From Halosimplex salinum (lineage in GTDB: Archaea; Halobacteriota; Halobacteria; Halobacteriales; Haloarculaceae), in assembly GCF_003730195.1 (NCBI RefSeq), contig NZ_QWGG01000006.1:62001-126000 (forward strand): a DNA stretch of 64,000 nucleotides, given 5' to 3'. Numbering within the stretch: position 1 is the stretch's first letter; every line of letters begins with the position of its first letter. Positions 8,472-16,750 of the stretch are shown here, piece after piece. A program made the translations under genes and the position numbers. Under the pieces are notes generated by a model, which saw only the letters and a list, made by a program, of their open reading frames with translations, was not told the DNA's origin and did no database searches.

Positions 8472-9629
8472 ATGGCGACCGGATCGACCGACGGGGTCGC
8501 CGGAACCGACCGGAGCCTCCTCGGACGCGTCCGCGGTCGACTGGAGGGGCCCAACACCGTCGGGAACTCCCGCGGCTTCTGGGCGGGCTTCGCGCTCGCC
8601 GTCGTCGCGCTGGTCGCCTACCCGCTCGTCGGCAGCGGCGAGCAGTTCTCGCTGTTCCTCGTGCTCGCGCTGCTGGGGCTCTCGCTGTCGGTCGTCTGGG
8701 GCTACTCCGGCGTGTTGAGCTTCGGGCAGGTCGTCTTCTTCGGCGTCGGCGGCTACGCGTTCGGCGTCGTCTCGATCAACTTCCCCGACGCGACGGGGAT
8801 CACCGGCGCCGTCCTCGCGGGCGTCGCGCTCGGCGCCGTCTCGGCGGCGCTGCTGGGCTACTTCATGTTCTACGGCGGCGTCCGCGACGTGTACGTGACG
8901 ATCATCACGCTCGTCGCGACGATGGTGATGAACACGTTCATGGCCCAGACCGCCGGTTCGGAGTGGACCATCGGCGAGGCCGCCCTCGGCGGGTTCAACG
9001 GGATGCCCGCGATCCCCCTGCTCGAACTCGGGGTCTCGGGCGTCGTCTCCTACCAGTTTGTGTTCAACTCGATCGAACTGTTCCTCCCGGCCGTCGGCGC
9101 CGTCGAGGTCGACCCGTTCTACTACCTCGCGCTCGCGCTCCTGCTCGCGACGTACCTCGGCCTGCGCGCGCTCGTCAACTCCGACTACGGGCGCGTGATG
9201 GTCGCGGTCCGCGAGGACCAGGACCGGACCCGGATGTTCGGCTACGACGTGAAGCGAGTGAAACTGCTCACGTTCACGCTCGGCGGCGCGCTCGCGGGAC
9301 TCTCGGGCGTGCTGTACGCCGCGCGGAACGTCTACATCGACCCGCAGGTGTTCGCGCTCTGGTTCGCGACCCTGCCCGTCATCTGGGTGAGCGTCGGCGG
9401 GCGCAAGAGCCTGCTCGGTGCCGTTCTCGCCACCATCGGCATCGAGTACTTCCGCCTCTCGATCGAGGGCGAGATGGCGCTGGTCGTCCTCGGCGCCCTC
9501 CTGCTCGTGTTCATCGTCGCGCTCCCCGGCGGGGTCGTCCCGTGGGTCAGCGACAGGCTCGCGGGGAGCGAACTCGAGATGTCCGAGATCGACGACACCG
9601 ACGCGCCCAGGGAGGTGACCGACTCGTGA
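8472..9629 (+). CDS. urtC: Urea ABC transporter permease UrtC
   Basis: This is a LivM-type permease of 385 aa with about 9-10 hydrophobic segments and a hydrophilic start. The family segment SVVWGYSGVLSFGQVVFFGV (about residues 74-93) and the coupling helix VAVREDQDRTRMFGYDVKRVK identify it. Its ATG directly follows the urtB stop, and its stop overlaps the GTG of urtD (GTGA). Confidence 0.9.
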   Translation: MATGSTDGVAGTDRSLLGRVRGRLEGPNTVGNSRGFWAGFALAVVALVAYPLVGSGEQFSLFLVLALLGLSLSVVWGYSGVLSFGQVVFFGVGGYAFGVVSINFPDATGITGAVLAGVALGAVSAALLGYFMFYGGVRDVYVTIITLVATMVMNTFMAQTAGSEWTIGEAALGGFNGMPAIPLLELGVSGVVSYQFVFNSIELFLPAVGAVEVDPFYYLALALLLATYLGLRALVNSDYGRVMVAVREDQDRTRMFGYDVKRVKLLTFTLGGALAGLSGVLYAARNVYIDPQVFALWFATLPVIWVSVGGRKSLLGAVLATIGIEYFRLSIEGEMALVVLGALLLVFIVALPGGVVPWVSDRLAGSELEMSEIDDTDAPREVTDS

Positions 9630-10426
9630 GCGAATCCGACACCGCAGACGACAGCCTCCAGCCGAACGTCCGGCAGACGCCGGCCGGGAAGGCGACGGGC
9701 GAACGGACCGACACGCTCCTCCAGACCGAGGACCTCGTCAAGCAGTTCGGCGGGTTCACCGCGACGGACTCCGTCGACTTCGGCGTCGACGAGGGGGAGT
9801 TGCGCTGTCTGATCGGTCCCAACGGCGCCGGTAAGTCGACGCTCCTCAATCTGATCGTCGGGACGCTCCAGCCCACGTCCGGCCGGATCTACTACGACGG
9901 ACAGGACCTCACCGGGCTGGAACCGAACGAGCGCGTCCAGCGCGGCATCAGCATGAAGTTCCAGGTGCCGTCGGTGTACGGCGAACTCTCCGTCCGCGAG
10001 AACGCGCGCCTGCCGATCCAGCAGTTCGCCGACGGCGAGGAGCGCCGCCGCCGCGTCGACGCGGCGATCGCAGATGCGGGCCTCTCGGGGTACGAGGAGG
10101 TCCAGGCCAGTGCGCTCTCGCACGGCCAGCAACAGCAGCTAGAGATCGGGATGGCCGCGTCGCTCGAACCGGACCTGCTCCTGCTCGACGAACCGGTTGC
10201 CGGCCTCTCGGTCGACGAGCGCGACGAGATCGCGGCGCGGATCCGACGACTCAACCGCGAGGAAGGGATCGCCTTCGTCGTCATCGAACACGACACGGAC
10301 TTCGTCGCCGAGATCGCCGACAAGGTGACCGTGCTCCACCAGGGCGAAGTGTTCCGGGAGGGGTCGATCGAGGCGATCGAAGCCGACCCGGAAGTCAGGC
10401 GGATCTACCTGGGGGGCGAACAGTGA
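9626..10426 (+). CDS. urtD: Urea ABC transporter ATP-binding protein UrtD
   Basis: This is a LivG-type ATPase of 266 aa from a GTG start overlapping urtC by 4 bases. It has Walker A GPNGAGKST, the variant signature LSHGQQQQLEIG (the LSHG form is usual in LivG/UrtD), and Walker B LLLLDEPVAG followed by the EHD switch (VVIEHDTDF). About 45 hydrophilic residues precede the ATPase core. An alternative internal start cannot be excluded, but the ATGA-like overlap favours 9626. Confidence 0.9.
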   Translation: MSESDTADDSLQPNVRQTPAGKATGERTDTLLQTEDLVKQFGGFTATDSVDFGVDEGELRCLIGPNGAGKSTLLNLIVGTLQPTSGRIYYDGQDLTGLEPNERVQRGISMKFQVPSVYGELSVRENARLPIQQFADGEERRRRVDAAIADAGLSGYEEVQASALSHGQQQQLEIGMAASLEPDLLLLDEPVAGLSVDERDEIAARIRRLNREEGIAFVVIEHDTDFVAEIADKVTVLHQGEVFREGSIEAIEADPEVRRIYLGGEQ

Positions 10427-11124
10427 CGCTGCTCGACCTCTCGGGCGTGACTGTCGGCTACGACGCGCCCGTCCTCAGGGACGTCGACCTCTCCGTCGAG
10501 GAGAGCGAGATCGTCGGCGTCGTCGGCAAGAACGGCGTCGGCAAGACGACCCTGATGAAGACGGTCATCGGCCTCCTCGAACCGGACGAGGGAAGCGTCG
10601 TCTACCGCGGCGCCGACGTGACCGGGCAGTCGGCCGACGAGCGCGCCCGCGCCGGCATCGGCTACATTCCGCAGGGCCGGGACATCTTTCCCGGTCTCAC
10701 CGTCGAACAGAACCTGCAGATGGGCGAGCACGTCGACGCCGGGAGCTCGGAGACGCGCTACGACGAAGTCTTCGACCTGTTCCCGGTGTTAGAGGAGCGC
10801 CTCGACCAGGACGGCGAGACACTCTCGGGCGGCCAGCAGCAGATGCTCGCCATCGCGCGGGCGCTGGTCGCCGACCCCGACCTGCTCCTGCTCGACGAGC
10901 CGTCGGAGGGCGTCCAGCCCTCCATCGTCGACCAGATCAGCGAGGACATGCGCGCGATCAACGAGGAACTCGGGACGACCATCCTCTTCGTCGAGCAGAA
11001 CCTCGGCGTCATCCGGTCGATGGCCGACCGCTGTTACGCCATGGAACGGGGACGGATCGTCGACGAGCTCGGAGCGGACGCGCTCGCCGACGAGGACACC
11101 ATCGCGAACTACCTCGCCGTCTGA
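10423..11124 (+). CDS. urtE: Urea ABC transporter ATP-binding protein UrtE
   Basis: This is the second ATPase of the importer (LivF type, 233 aa). It has Walker A GKNGVGKTT, signature LSGGQQQMLAIARAL, and Walker B LLLLDEPSEGVQPSI, where the SEG.QPS stretch is characteristic of UrtE/LivF. The GTG at 10423 overlaps the urtD stop by 4 bases. It is the last gene of the operon; no clear T-run terminator follows, only a short GC hairpin at 11162-11177. Confidence 0.9.
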   Translation: MTLLDLSGVTVGYDAPVLRDVDLSVEESEIVGVVGKNGVGKTTLMKTVIGLLEPDEGSVVYRGADVTGQSADERARAGIGYIPQGRDIFPGLTVEQNLQMGEHVDAGSSETRYDEVFDLFPVLEERLDQDGETLSGGQQQMLAIARALVADPDLLLLDEPSEGVQPSIVDQISEDMRAINEELGTTILFVEQNLGVIRSMADRCYAMERGRIVDELGADALADEDTIANYLAV

Positions 11125-11283
11125 GCGGGGCACCGGATCCCACCGACGCGGTCGGGATGGACGGGGCGCTCGCCCCGCTCCGTCGGCCGCGAGTGTGCGA
11201 CACAATTCCACGGTTTCGCGGTCTCTACCGAATGATAATGGGCAAAAGGGGTTATCCGTCTCCAGTGGGTACGTTCGGGTACA

Positions 11284-11505
11284 GTGAGCGTCCACACCCC
11301 CTCCACGCCCGGCCGCGACAGCCGCCGGAAAGCGACGCTGTTCTGCCCGGAGTGTGGACACGAGAGCGCACCGACCGGAGACTGGATCGTCCGCGAGAGC
11401 GAAACAGCGGCCAGCGAGAGCGCGGGCGAGGCCGCCTACGAATGTCCCGACTGCGGGACGGTGATCACCACTCGCAACCGGAGCGAACTCGCGCAGTTCG
11501 CCTGA
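11284..11505 (+). CDS. Small zinc-ribbon protein
   Basis: This 73-aa protein starts at a GTG and has two CPxC knuckles (FCPECGHES and ECPDCGTVI) that would bind one zinc ion. The middle is acidic. A TATA-like GGTTATCC lies about 30 bp before the GTG, supporting a near-leaderless transcript and this start. Function is unknown; such mini zinc-ribbon proteins are very common in haloarchaea and may bind nucleic acid or proteins. Confidence 0.75.
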   Translation: MSVHTPSTPGRDSRRKATLFCPECGHESAPTGDWIVRESETAASESAGEAAYECPDCGTVITTRNRSELAQFA

Positions 11506-11590
11506 CGACCGCCGCGCGAGCGCATCGACCCGAACGGTCGCCGGCGCCCGCATCAGGGCCCTTTTCACCACGGGACGCCGTACGGACTGT

Positions 11591-13522
11591 ATGAACATCG
11601 TTCCGGACACGAGCGTGGTCATCGACGGCCGCGTGTCCGAGCAGATCGAAGCCGACGCCGACCCCGACTCCGAAGCCGTCGGCGAAGGGTTCGCCGGCGC
11701 CACCGTCTACATCCCCGAAGCGGTCGTTGGCGAACTCGAAGCACAGGCCAACGACGGCCGCGAGAGCGGCTGGGACGGCCTCTCGGAGCTCCAGCGGCTC
11801 ACCGAACTCGCCGACGACGGCACTATCTCCGTCGAGTACGTCGGCCGCCGCCCCGCGGAGGTCGAACAGCGCGAGGCCGGCGAAGGCAAGATCGACGCGA
11901 TCATCCGCGACCTCGCCGAGGACCACGACGCCACGCTCGTCACGAGCGACGTCGTCCAGAGCGAGGTCGCCCGCGCGAAGGGTCTCGAGGTCGTCTACCT
12001 CGAACCCGTCGGTCGCGACGCCGAGTCCCTCGAGATCGAGGACTTCTTCGACGAGACGACGATGAGCCTCCACCTCAAAGTCGGCGTCGCGCCGATGGCC
12101 AAGCGCGGCGAGATCGGCGACATGCATTACGAGACCATCCGCGACGAGATATCCACCGAGAGCGACCTCAAGGGATGGGCGCAGGACATCGAGAACTCCG
12201 CCCGCGCGAGCGCGGAGGGCTTCGTCGAACTCGACGAACCGGGGATGACGATCGTCCAGTTCCGCCAGTACCGCATCGCCATCGCCCGCCCGCCGTTCGC
12301 GGACAAACTCGAGATCACCGCGGTTCGGCCCATCGTCAAGACGGATCTCGACGACTACGAGCACGCCGACGAACTCCGCGAGCGCCTGCTCGAACACCAG
12401 CGCGGCGTCCTGATTTCGGGGGCGCCCGGGGCCGGGAAGTCCACCTTCGCACAGGCCGTCGCGGAGTTCCTCGCCGACTCCGATTTCGCCGTCAAGACCA
12501 TGGAGAAGCCCCGCGACCTGCAGGTCGGCGACCGGATCACCCAGTACACGGAACTCGGCGGGTCGATGGCCAAGACCGCCGACTCGCTGCTGATGGTCCG
12601 GCCGGACTACACCATCTACGACGAGGTCCGCAAGACCGACGACTTCGAGGTGTTCGCCGACATGCGCCTCGCCGGCGTCGGCATGGTCGGCGTCGTCCAC
12701 GCGACGCGAGCCATCGACGCGCTCCAGCGGTTAGTGGGGAGGGTCGAACTCGGAATGATCCCACAGGTCGTCGACACCGTCGTCTACATCGAGGCCGGTG
12801 AGGTCGACACCGTCTACGACGTGACCACCGAGGTCAAGGTCCCCGAGGGGCTGATGGAGGAGGACCTCGCCCGCCCGGTCATCATGATCCGCGACTTCGA
12901 GACGGGTCAGCCCGCATACGAGATCTACACGTTCAACCGGCAGGTCGTCACCGTCCCGCTCGGCGACAACGCCGCCGACGGCGGGGTCGGCAAGGAGAGC
13001 GGCACCGAACGCATCGCCAAACAGGAGGTCGAGCGGGAGATCCGCTCGATCGCCCACGGTCACGTCGAGGTCGAGATCCGCGACCCCAACACGGCGGTCG
13101 TCTACGTCGAGGACGACGACATCTCCGCGGTCATCGGCAAGGGCGGCGGCCGCATCACCGACGTGGAGAACCGCCTCGGCATCGACATCGACGTGCGGAC
13201 CTTCAGCGAGCAACCGCAGGGCGCGAGCGGCGGGCCCGGCGGTGCCGATGGCGGACCCAGCGCGTCCGGCGGTGGCGGGGGCAGTTCGGGCGCCAGCGGT
13301 GGCGGCGAGATCGTCGCCCCCGAGATCACCTCGCGCCACGTCATCATCCCGATGGACGGCTACGAGGGCGAGACCGTCGAGGTGCAGGCCGACGGCGAGT
13401 ACCTGTTCACCGCGACCGTCTCCCGTGGCGGCGAGGTACAGGTCTCCCGTGGCTCGGCGATAGCCGAGGAACTCGAACGGGCGATCGACCGCGGGAAGAC
13501 GATCATGGTGTCGCCGTCGTAG
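11591..13522 (+). CDS. PIN domain - PilT/VirB11-type ATPase - KH protein
   Basis: This 643-aa archaeal protein has four parts. An N-terminal PIN nuclease-like domain begins VPDTSVVIDGR (D6 would be the first catalytic acid). A secretion-type ATPase follows with P-loop GAPGAGKST (about residue 277). A KH RNA-binding domain contains VIGKGGGRITDVENRLG (about 513-529). After a Gly/Ser linker (about 545-575) comes a C-terminal beta-rich segment. The family (COG1855-like) is universal in archaea; an RNA-processing or ribosome-associated role is suspected but unproven. It is flanked downstream by a clear terminator. Confidence 0.88.
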   Translation: MNIVPDTSVVIDGRVSEQIEADADPDSEAVGEGFAGATVYIPEAVVGELEAQANDGRESGWDGLSELQRLTELADDGTISVEYVGRRPAEVEQREAGEGKIDAIIRDLAEDHDATLVTSDVVQSEVARAKGLEVVYLEPVGRDAESLEIEDFFDETTMSLHLKVGVAPMAKRGEIGDMHYETIRDEISTESDLKGWAQDIENSARASAEGFVELDEPGMTIVQFRQYRIAIARPPFADKLEITAVRPIVKTDLDDYEHADELRERLLEHQRGVLISGAPGAGKSTFAQAVAEFLADSDFAVKTMEKPRDLQVGDRITQYTELGGSMAKTADSLLMVRPDYTIYDEVRKTDDFEVFADMRLAGVGMVGVVHATRAIDALQRLVGRVELGMIPQVVDTVVYIEAGEVDTVYDVTTEVKVPEGLMEEDLARPVIMIRDFETGQPAYEIYTFNRQVVTVPLGDNAADGGVGKESGTERIAKQEVEREIRSIAHGHVEVEIRDPNTAVVYVEDDDISAVIGKGGGRITDVENRLGIDIDVRTFSEQPQGASGGPGGADGGPSASGGGGGSSGASGGGEIVAPEITSRHVIIPMDGYEGETVEVQADGEYLFTATVSRGGEVQVSRGSAIAEELERAIDRGKTIMVSPS

Positions 13523-13567
13523 CGGGCCGGTTGCGTCCGGCGAGGCGCGCAGCGCCGAGCCGGTTCT

Positions 13568-13605
13568 CCGACGGTGAGGCCGCAGGCCGAACCGTCGGCC
13601 TTTTT
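13568..13605 (+). terminator. Hairpin plus T-run terminator of the PIN-ATPase gene
   Basis: Arms CCGACGGT (13568-13575) and ACCGTCGG (13591-13598) are perfectly complementary, with an inner GGCC/GGCC pairing, followed by CC and TTTTT (13601-13605). Confidence 0.75.
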
Positions 13606-13620
13606 CGCCCATGTTTTTGT

Positions 13621-13673
13621 CGGGCGGGTTCCCGCAGCGAACGGAGTGAGCGAGGAAACCCGCCCGGGAAAAA
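13621..13673 (-). terminator. Hairpin and T-run ending the PQQ-propeller gene
   Basis: Perfect 10-bp arms CGGGCGGGTT (13621-13630) and AACCCGCCCG (13657-13666) are present. On the minus strand a TTTTT run (13673-13669) lies between the stop codon at 13681 and the hairpin. Together with 13568-13605 this forms a back-to-back terminator for convergent genes. Confidence 0.6.
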
Positions 13674-13680
13674 GGTGGTT

Positions 13681-15333
13681 CTATTCGTCTTCGTCGTCGT
13701 CACCGGTCAGCCGGACCAGCGAGTCGCCGTCGGCGCCGGGGGCGTACAGCGAGTCGTCCAGCGCGAGGACGTCCCACGGGATCCACTGAGGGGCGGCCCA
13801 GCCCGCGTGAGACGCGTCGTCGGTCTGCCAGAGCAACTCCCCCGACTCCCGGTCGAGCGCTTTCAGCGGGGCGCCGGCCGATTCGTCCGCGAACCCGTAG
13901 AGCACGTCTTCGGTCGCGGCCTCCGGGATCATCCCTTCGTCGAACGTCTTCGTGAGGTTGCCCGTCTCCGCGTCGACGACGCGGACGGAGTCCCGGTCCC
14001 CGCCGTAGAGCAGGTCGTCCGCGAGCACGTGTACCTGCACGGACTCGGGGACGTCTCTGGTCCAGCGGACGTCTCCGCTGTCGGCGCCGAGCGCCCGGAT
14101 CTCGTCCGTCTCGCGGCCGCTGTCGTAGGCGACGTGTACCGCGTCGTCGCCCACGACGAGTTCTCTGGGGTCGAAATCGCCCGACGGCGCTTCCCATTCG
14201 ATCGCTCCGGTCTCGGGCGAGAGCGCGGTGACTTCCGGCGCGACCAGATAGAGGTGGCCGTGCGCGACGGCGAGTTGCCCGAACGGGTAGTACGAGAAGC
14301 GCCGCTCCCACTGACTCTCCCCGTCGAGCCCGAGCCTCTGGACCGTTATCCCGGGGACGTCGCGGAGGATGTACACCCCGTCAGAGACGACCATGTCCGA
14401 GAAGAGGACGTTGTTCCGTTCGACCAGTGTCCGCCAGCGCTCCGTCCCGTCGGACGCGTCGACGGCGACGACGTACCCCCGTTCGACGCGATTCGGGTCC
14501 GGGTCGTCGACGACGAGCTGGACGTACACGACGCCGTCGCGGACCGCCCGTGGGTAGACGACAGTGCCGTACTCGTATCGCACGTCCCACTCGACCGACC
14601 CGTCCGCAGCGTCGAGGGACACGAGGCGCGCTTCTTCGTCGTCTACCCGCTCGCCCACGTAGACCGATCCGTCGGCGACCACCGCTCCGGAGTAGTCGAA
14701 CCCCTTCCTGTTGGTCTCCGCGGAGAGGTCGACCTCCCAGTCGACGGACGGTTCCGTCTGCAGCCCCGCCGCGTCGTCGTTGTAGTTCGTCCGCCGGGGG
14801 CCGAACTCGACCTGCGGCCACGTCCCGGCGCCGTCGCGGTCGGCCGGCGACTCGAACACCTCACAGTCGCCGACGGAGAGTTCGCCGACGCAGACGCCGA
14901 CGTCGTCCTCGTCGAGGTCGTCGATGATCTCCTGCGGGTCGTCGTAGTGCTCCGCGGCGCAGTCGTTCGGGTTCAGACAGAGCGTGCAGCCGTCGTCCGC
15001 ACGCTCGTCCCCGCGATAGACGTCCTCCTCGACGAACCCGACGATCACCTCGTCGGCCGTCGCCTCGTAGCAGTACGTGTTGTCGTAGTCCCAGCCGACG
15101 TCGTCGCGCCCCATCGCCGGGGTGAGTTTCCGGCCCTCGTAGCCGCCGTCGACGCTGACGACGGCGAAGTTCCCGTCGGTGTCGGTACAGACCTCGCCGC
15201 ATCCGAAGAAGTGCATCTGGTGGGCACTCGCCCGTCCTGTGGCGCCGATCCCGCCGACCACCGCCACGCCCGCCGCCTTCAGGACCGTTCGCCGTGTGAT
15301 TCGTCCGCTCGTCTCCCCGTCGTCCGAAGACAT
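13681..15333 (-). CDS. Tat-exported PQQ-type beta-propeller protein
   Basis: This 550-aa protein opens with a twin-arginine signal (TRRTVLKAAGVAVVGGIG) ending in an Ala-rich cleavage region (RASA-HQ). A Cys-containing N-terminal domain (six or more Cys, residues 40-170) is followed by repeated blades of the type GSVYVGERVDDEEARLVSLD and GDVRWTRDVPE, typical of outer-membrane-assembly-BamB/PQQ-like propellers. No lipobox is seen. Ligand and enzymatic activity are unknown. A TATA-like CGTATACAAAC lies about 25 bp before the ATG. The Cys-rich domain is unusual for an exported haloarchaeal propeller. Confidence 0.75.
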   Translation of the reverse strand: MSSDDGETSGRITRRTVLKAAGVAVVGGIGATGRASAHQMHFFGCGEVCTDTDGNFAVVSVDGGYEGRKLTPAMGRDDVGWDYDNTYCYEATADEVIVGFVEEDVYRGDERADDGCTLCLNPNDCAAEHYDDPQEIIDDLDEDDVGVCVGELSVGDCEVFESPADRDGAGTWPQVEFGPRRTNYNDDAAGLQTEPSVDWEVDLSAETNRKGFDYSGAVVADGSVYVGERVDDEEARLVSLDAADGSVEWDVRYEYGTVVYPRAVRDGVVYVQLVVDDPDPNRVERGYVVAVDASDGTERWRTLVERNNVLFSDMVVSDGVYILRDVPGITVQRLGLDGESQWERRFSYYPFGQLAVAHGHLYLVAPEVTALSPETGAIEWEAPSGDFDPRELVVGDDAVHVAYDSGRETDEIRALGADSGDVRWTRDVPESVQVHVLADDLLYGGDRDSVRVVDAETGNLTKTFDEGMIPEAATEDVLYGFADESAGAPLKALDRESGELLWQTDDASHAGWAAPQWIPWDVLALDDSLYAPGADGDSLVRLTGDDDEDE

Positions 15334-15527
15334 GTATCGTTCGTCCGTTTGTATACGAATAGTTACCAGTGAGCTATCGGCGTTATACGGTGTCTACTTT
15401 CGAAGTATTCGGATCCGAACGGCACGTGAACGGCGACAACGCGGCGAGGCGGCCGGAGCCTGACGGATACCGGCCCGACCGTCGCTGGCGCCGATCCGCC
15501 CGGTCCCACCGGTCCGTCGTATCAGTA

Positions 15528-15535
15528 GAATAATC
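15528..15535 (+). promoter_or_regulatory. TATA box of the AI-2E family gene
   Basis: GAATAATC is centred 29 bp before the ATG at 15560 in an otherwise GC-rich stretch. Confidence 0.45.
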
Positions 15536-15559
15536 TGACAGGCTGTCGCATTTCGGGGC

Positions 15560-16723
15560 ATGTCAGGTAGTCACGACCGGGCGGGCTGGACCGTCGAGCG
15601 GCCCGGGCTGACCGCGTTCGCGCTGGTGAGCGCCGTCCTCGCGCTGTCGGTCCTCCTGCCGTATCTCCAGTTCGTCCTGTTCGGCGTCGTCCTCGCGTAC
15701 ATCCTGTACCCCGTTCAGCGACGCGTCGAACGGGTCGTCAGGCCGACGTTCGCGGCGCTCGCCCTCGTCGCGGCCACGTTACTCCTCGTGTTGATCCCGC
15801 TCGTGTACGTCCTCACGATCGCGATCCGGCAGGCGCTCGGCCTCGTGACGGCTATCAGGGAGGGAGAGCTGGACGTCGAGACGATCGAGGGGATCCTCGA
15901 GACGAACGGGTACGCGGTCGACCTCGTCGAACTGTACGAGACGAACCAGGAACGGATCGCGGCGGCCATCCGGGAGGTCACGATGAGCGTGATCGACCTC
16001 GCCGGCAGTCTCCCGGGGCTGTTCATCGGGCTGACCGTCACGCTGTTCGTCCTCTTCGCCCTGTTGCGCGACGGGGAACGCCTCGTCGCCTGGTTCCAGT
16101 GGGTGTTGCCGGTCGACGACGACGTCCTGGACGAACTCCGCGAGGGACTGGACGAACTCATGTGGGCGTCGGTCGTCGGGAACGTCGCCGTCGCGGCCAT
16201 TCAGGCCGTGATGCTCGGCGTCGGACTGGTCGTCGTCGGCGTCCCCGCCGTCGTCTTCCTCACCGTCGCCACGTTCGTCCTGACGCTCCTCCCGCTCGTC
16301 GGCGCGTTCGGCGTCTGGCTCCCGGCGGCCGCGTATCTCGCCGCGACCGGCCAGCAGACCGCCGGCGCGGGGCTCGCCGTCTACGGGCTGTTCGTCACCT
16401 TCTCCGACTCGTATCTCCGCCCGGCGCTCATCGGGCAGACCGCCGCGTTCAACTCGGCCATCGTCGTCGTCGGCATCTTCGGCGGCCTCGTCGTCTTCGG
16501 CGCCGTCGGCCTGTTCATCGGTCCCGTCGTCCTCGGCGGCGCGAAACTCACGCTCGACTGCTACGCACGCGCGTCGACCGAGGAGTCGACCGCCGTCGAA
16601 TCGACCGACGCCGCGCCGGCGGACGCAGGTGGCGACGCCGAGTCCGCGGCTGACCCCGGGTCGGCGGACGCGGGTCCGGAGCCGGCGAGTGACTCGGGCG
16701 GTGAGGGCGAGACCGACGAGTGA
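15560..16723 (+). CDS. AI-2E family (PerM/UPF0118) membrane transporter
   Basis: This 387-aa protein has about 7-8 transmembrane helices in the AI-2E/PerM pattern: an N-terminal helical pair containing LVSAVLALSVLLPYLQFVLF, a long soluble segment, then a helical bundle with SVVGNVAVAAIQAVMLGVGL and FLTVATFVLTLLPLVGAFGV. Members export signals, indole or ions; the substrate here is unknown. The C-terminal ~60 residues are an acidic Ala/Asp/Glu-rich tail. It converges with the next gene, 27 bp apart. Confidence 0.85.
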   Translation: MSGSHDRAGWTVERPGLTAFALVSAVLALSVLLPYLQFVLFGVVLAYILYPVQRRVERVVRPTFAALALVAATLLLVLIPLVYVLTIAIRQALGLVTAIREGELDVETIEGILETNGYAVDLVELYETNQERIAAAIREVTMSVIDLAGSLPGLFIGLTVTLFVLFALLRDGERLVAWFQWVLPVDDDVLDELREGLDELMWASVVGNVAVAAIQAVMLGVGLVVVGVPAVVFLTVATFVLTLLPLVGAFGVWLPAAAYLAATGQQTAGAGLAVYGLFVTFSDSYLRPALIGQTAAFNSAIVVVGIFGGLVVFGAVGLFIGPVVLGGAKLTLDCYARASTEESTAVESTDAAPADAGGDAESAADPGSADAGPEPASDSGGEGETDE

Positions 16724-16750
16724 AGTTCGACGGTCACCCCGTCGACCCGA

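Noticed and set aside
11162-11177. Hairpin CGGGGCG-CT-CGCCCCG after urtE as a terminator
   Set aside because: The two-base loop is too tight and there is no T-run; it may be chance in GC-rich DNA.
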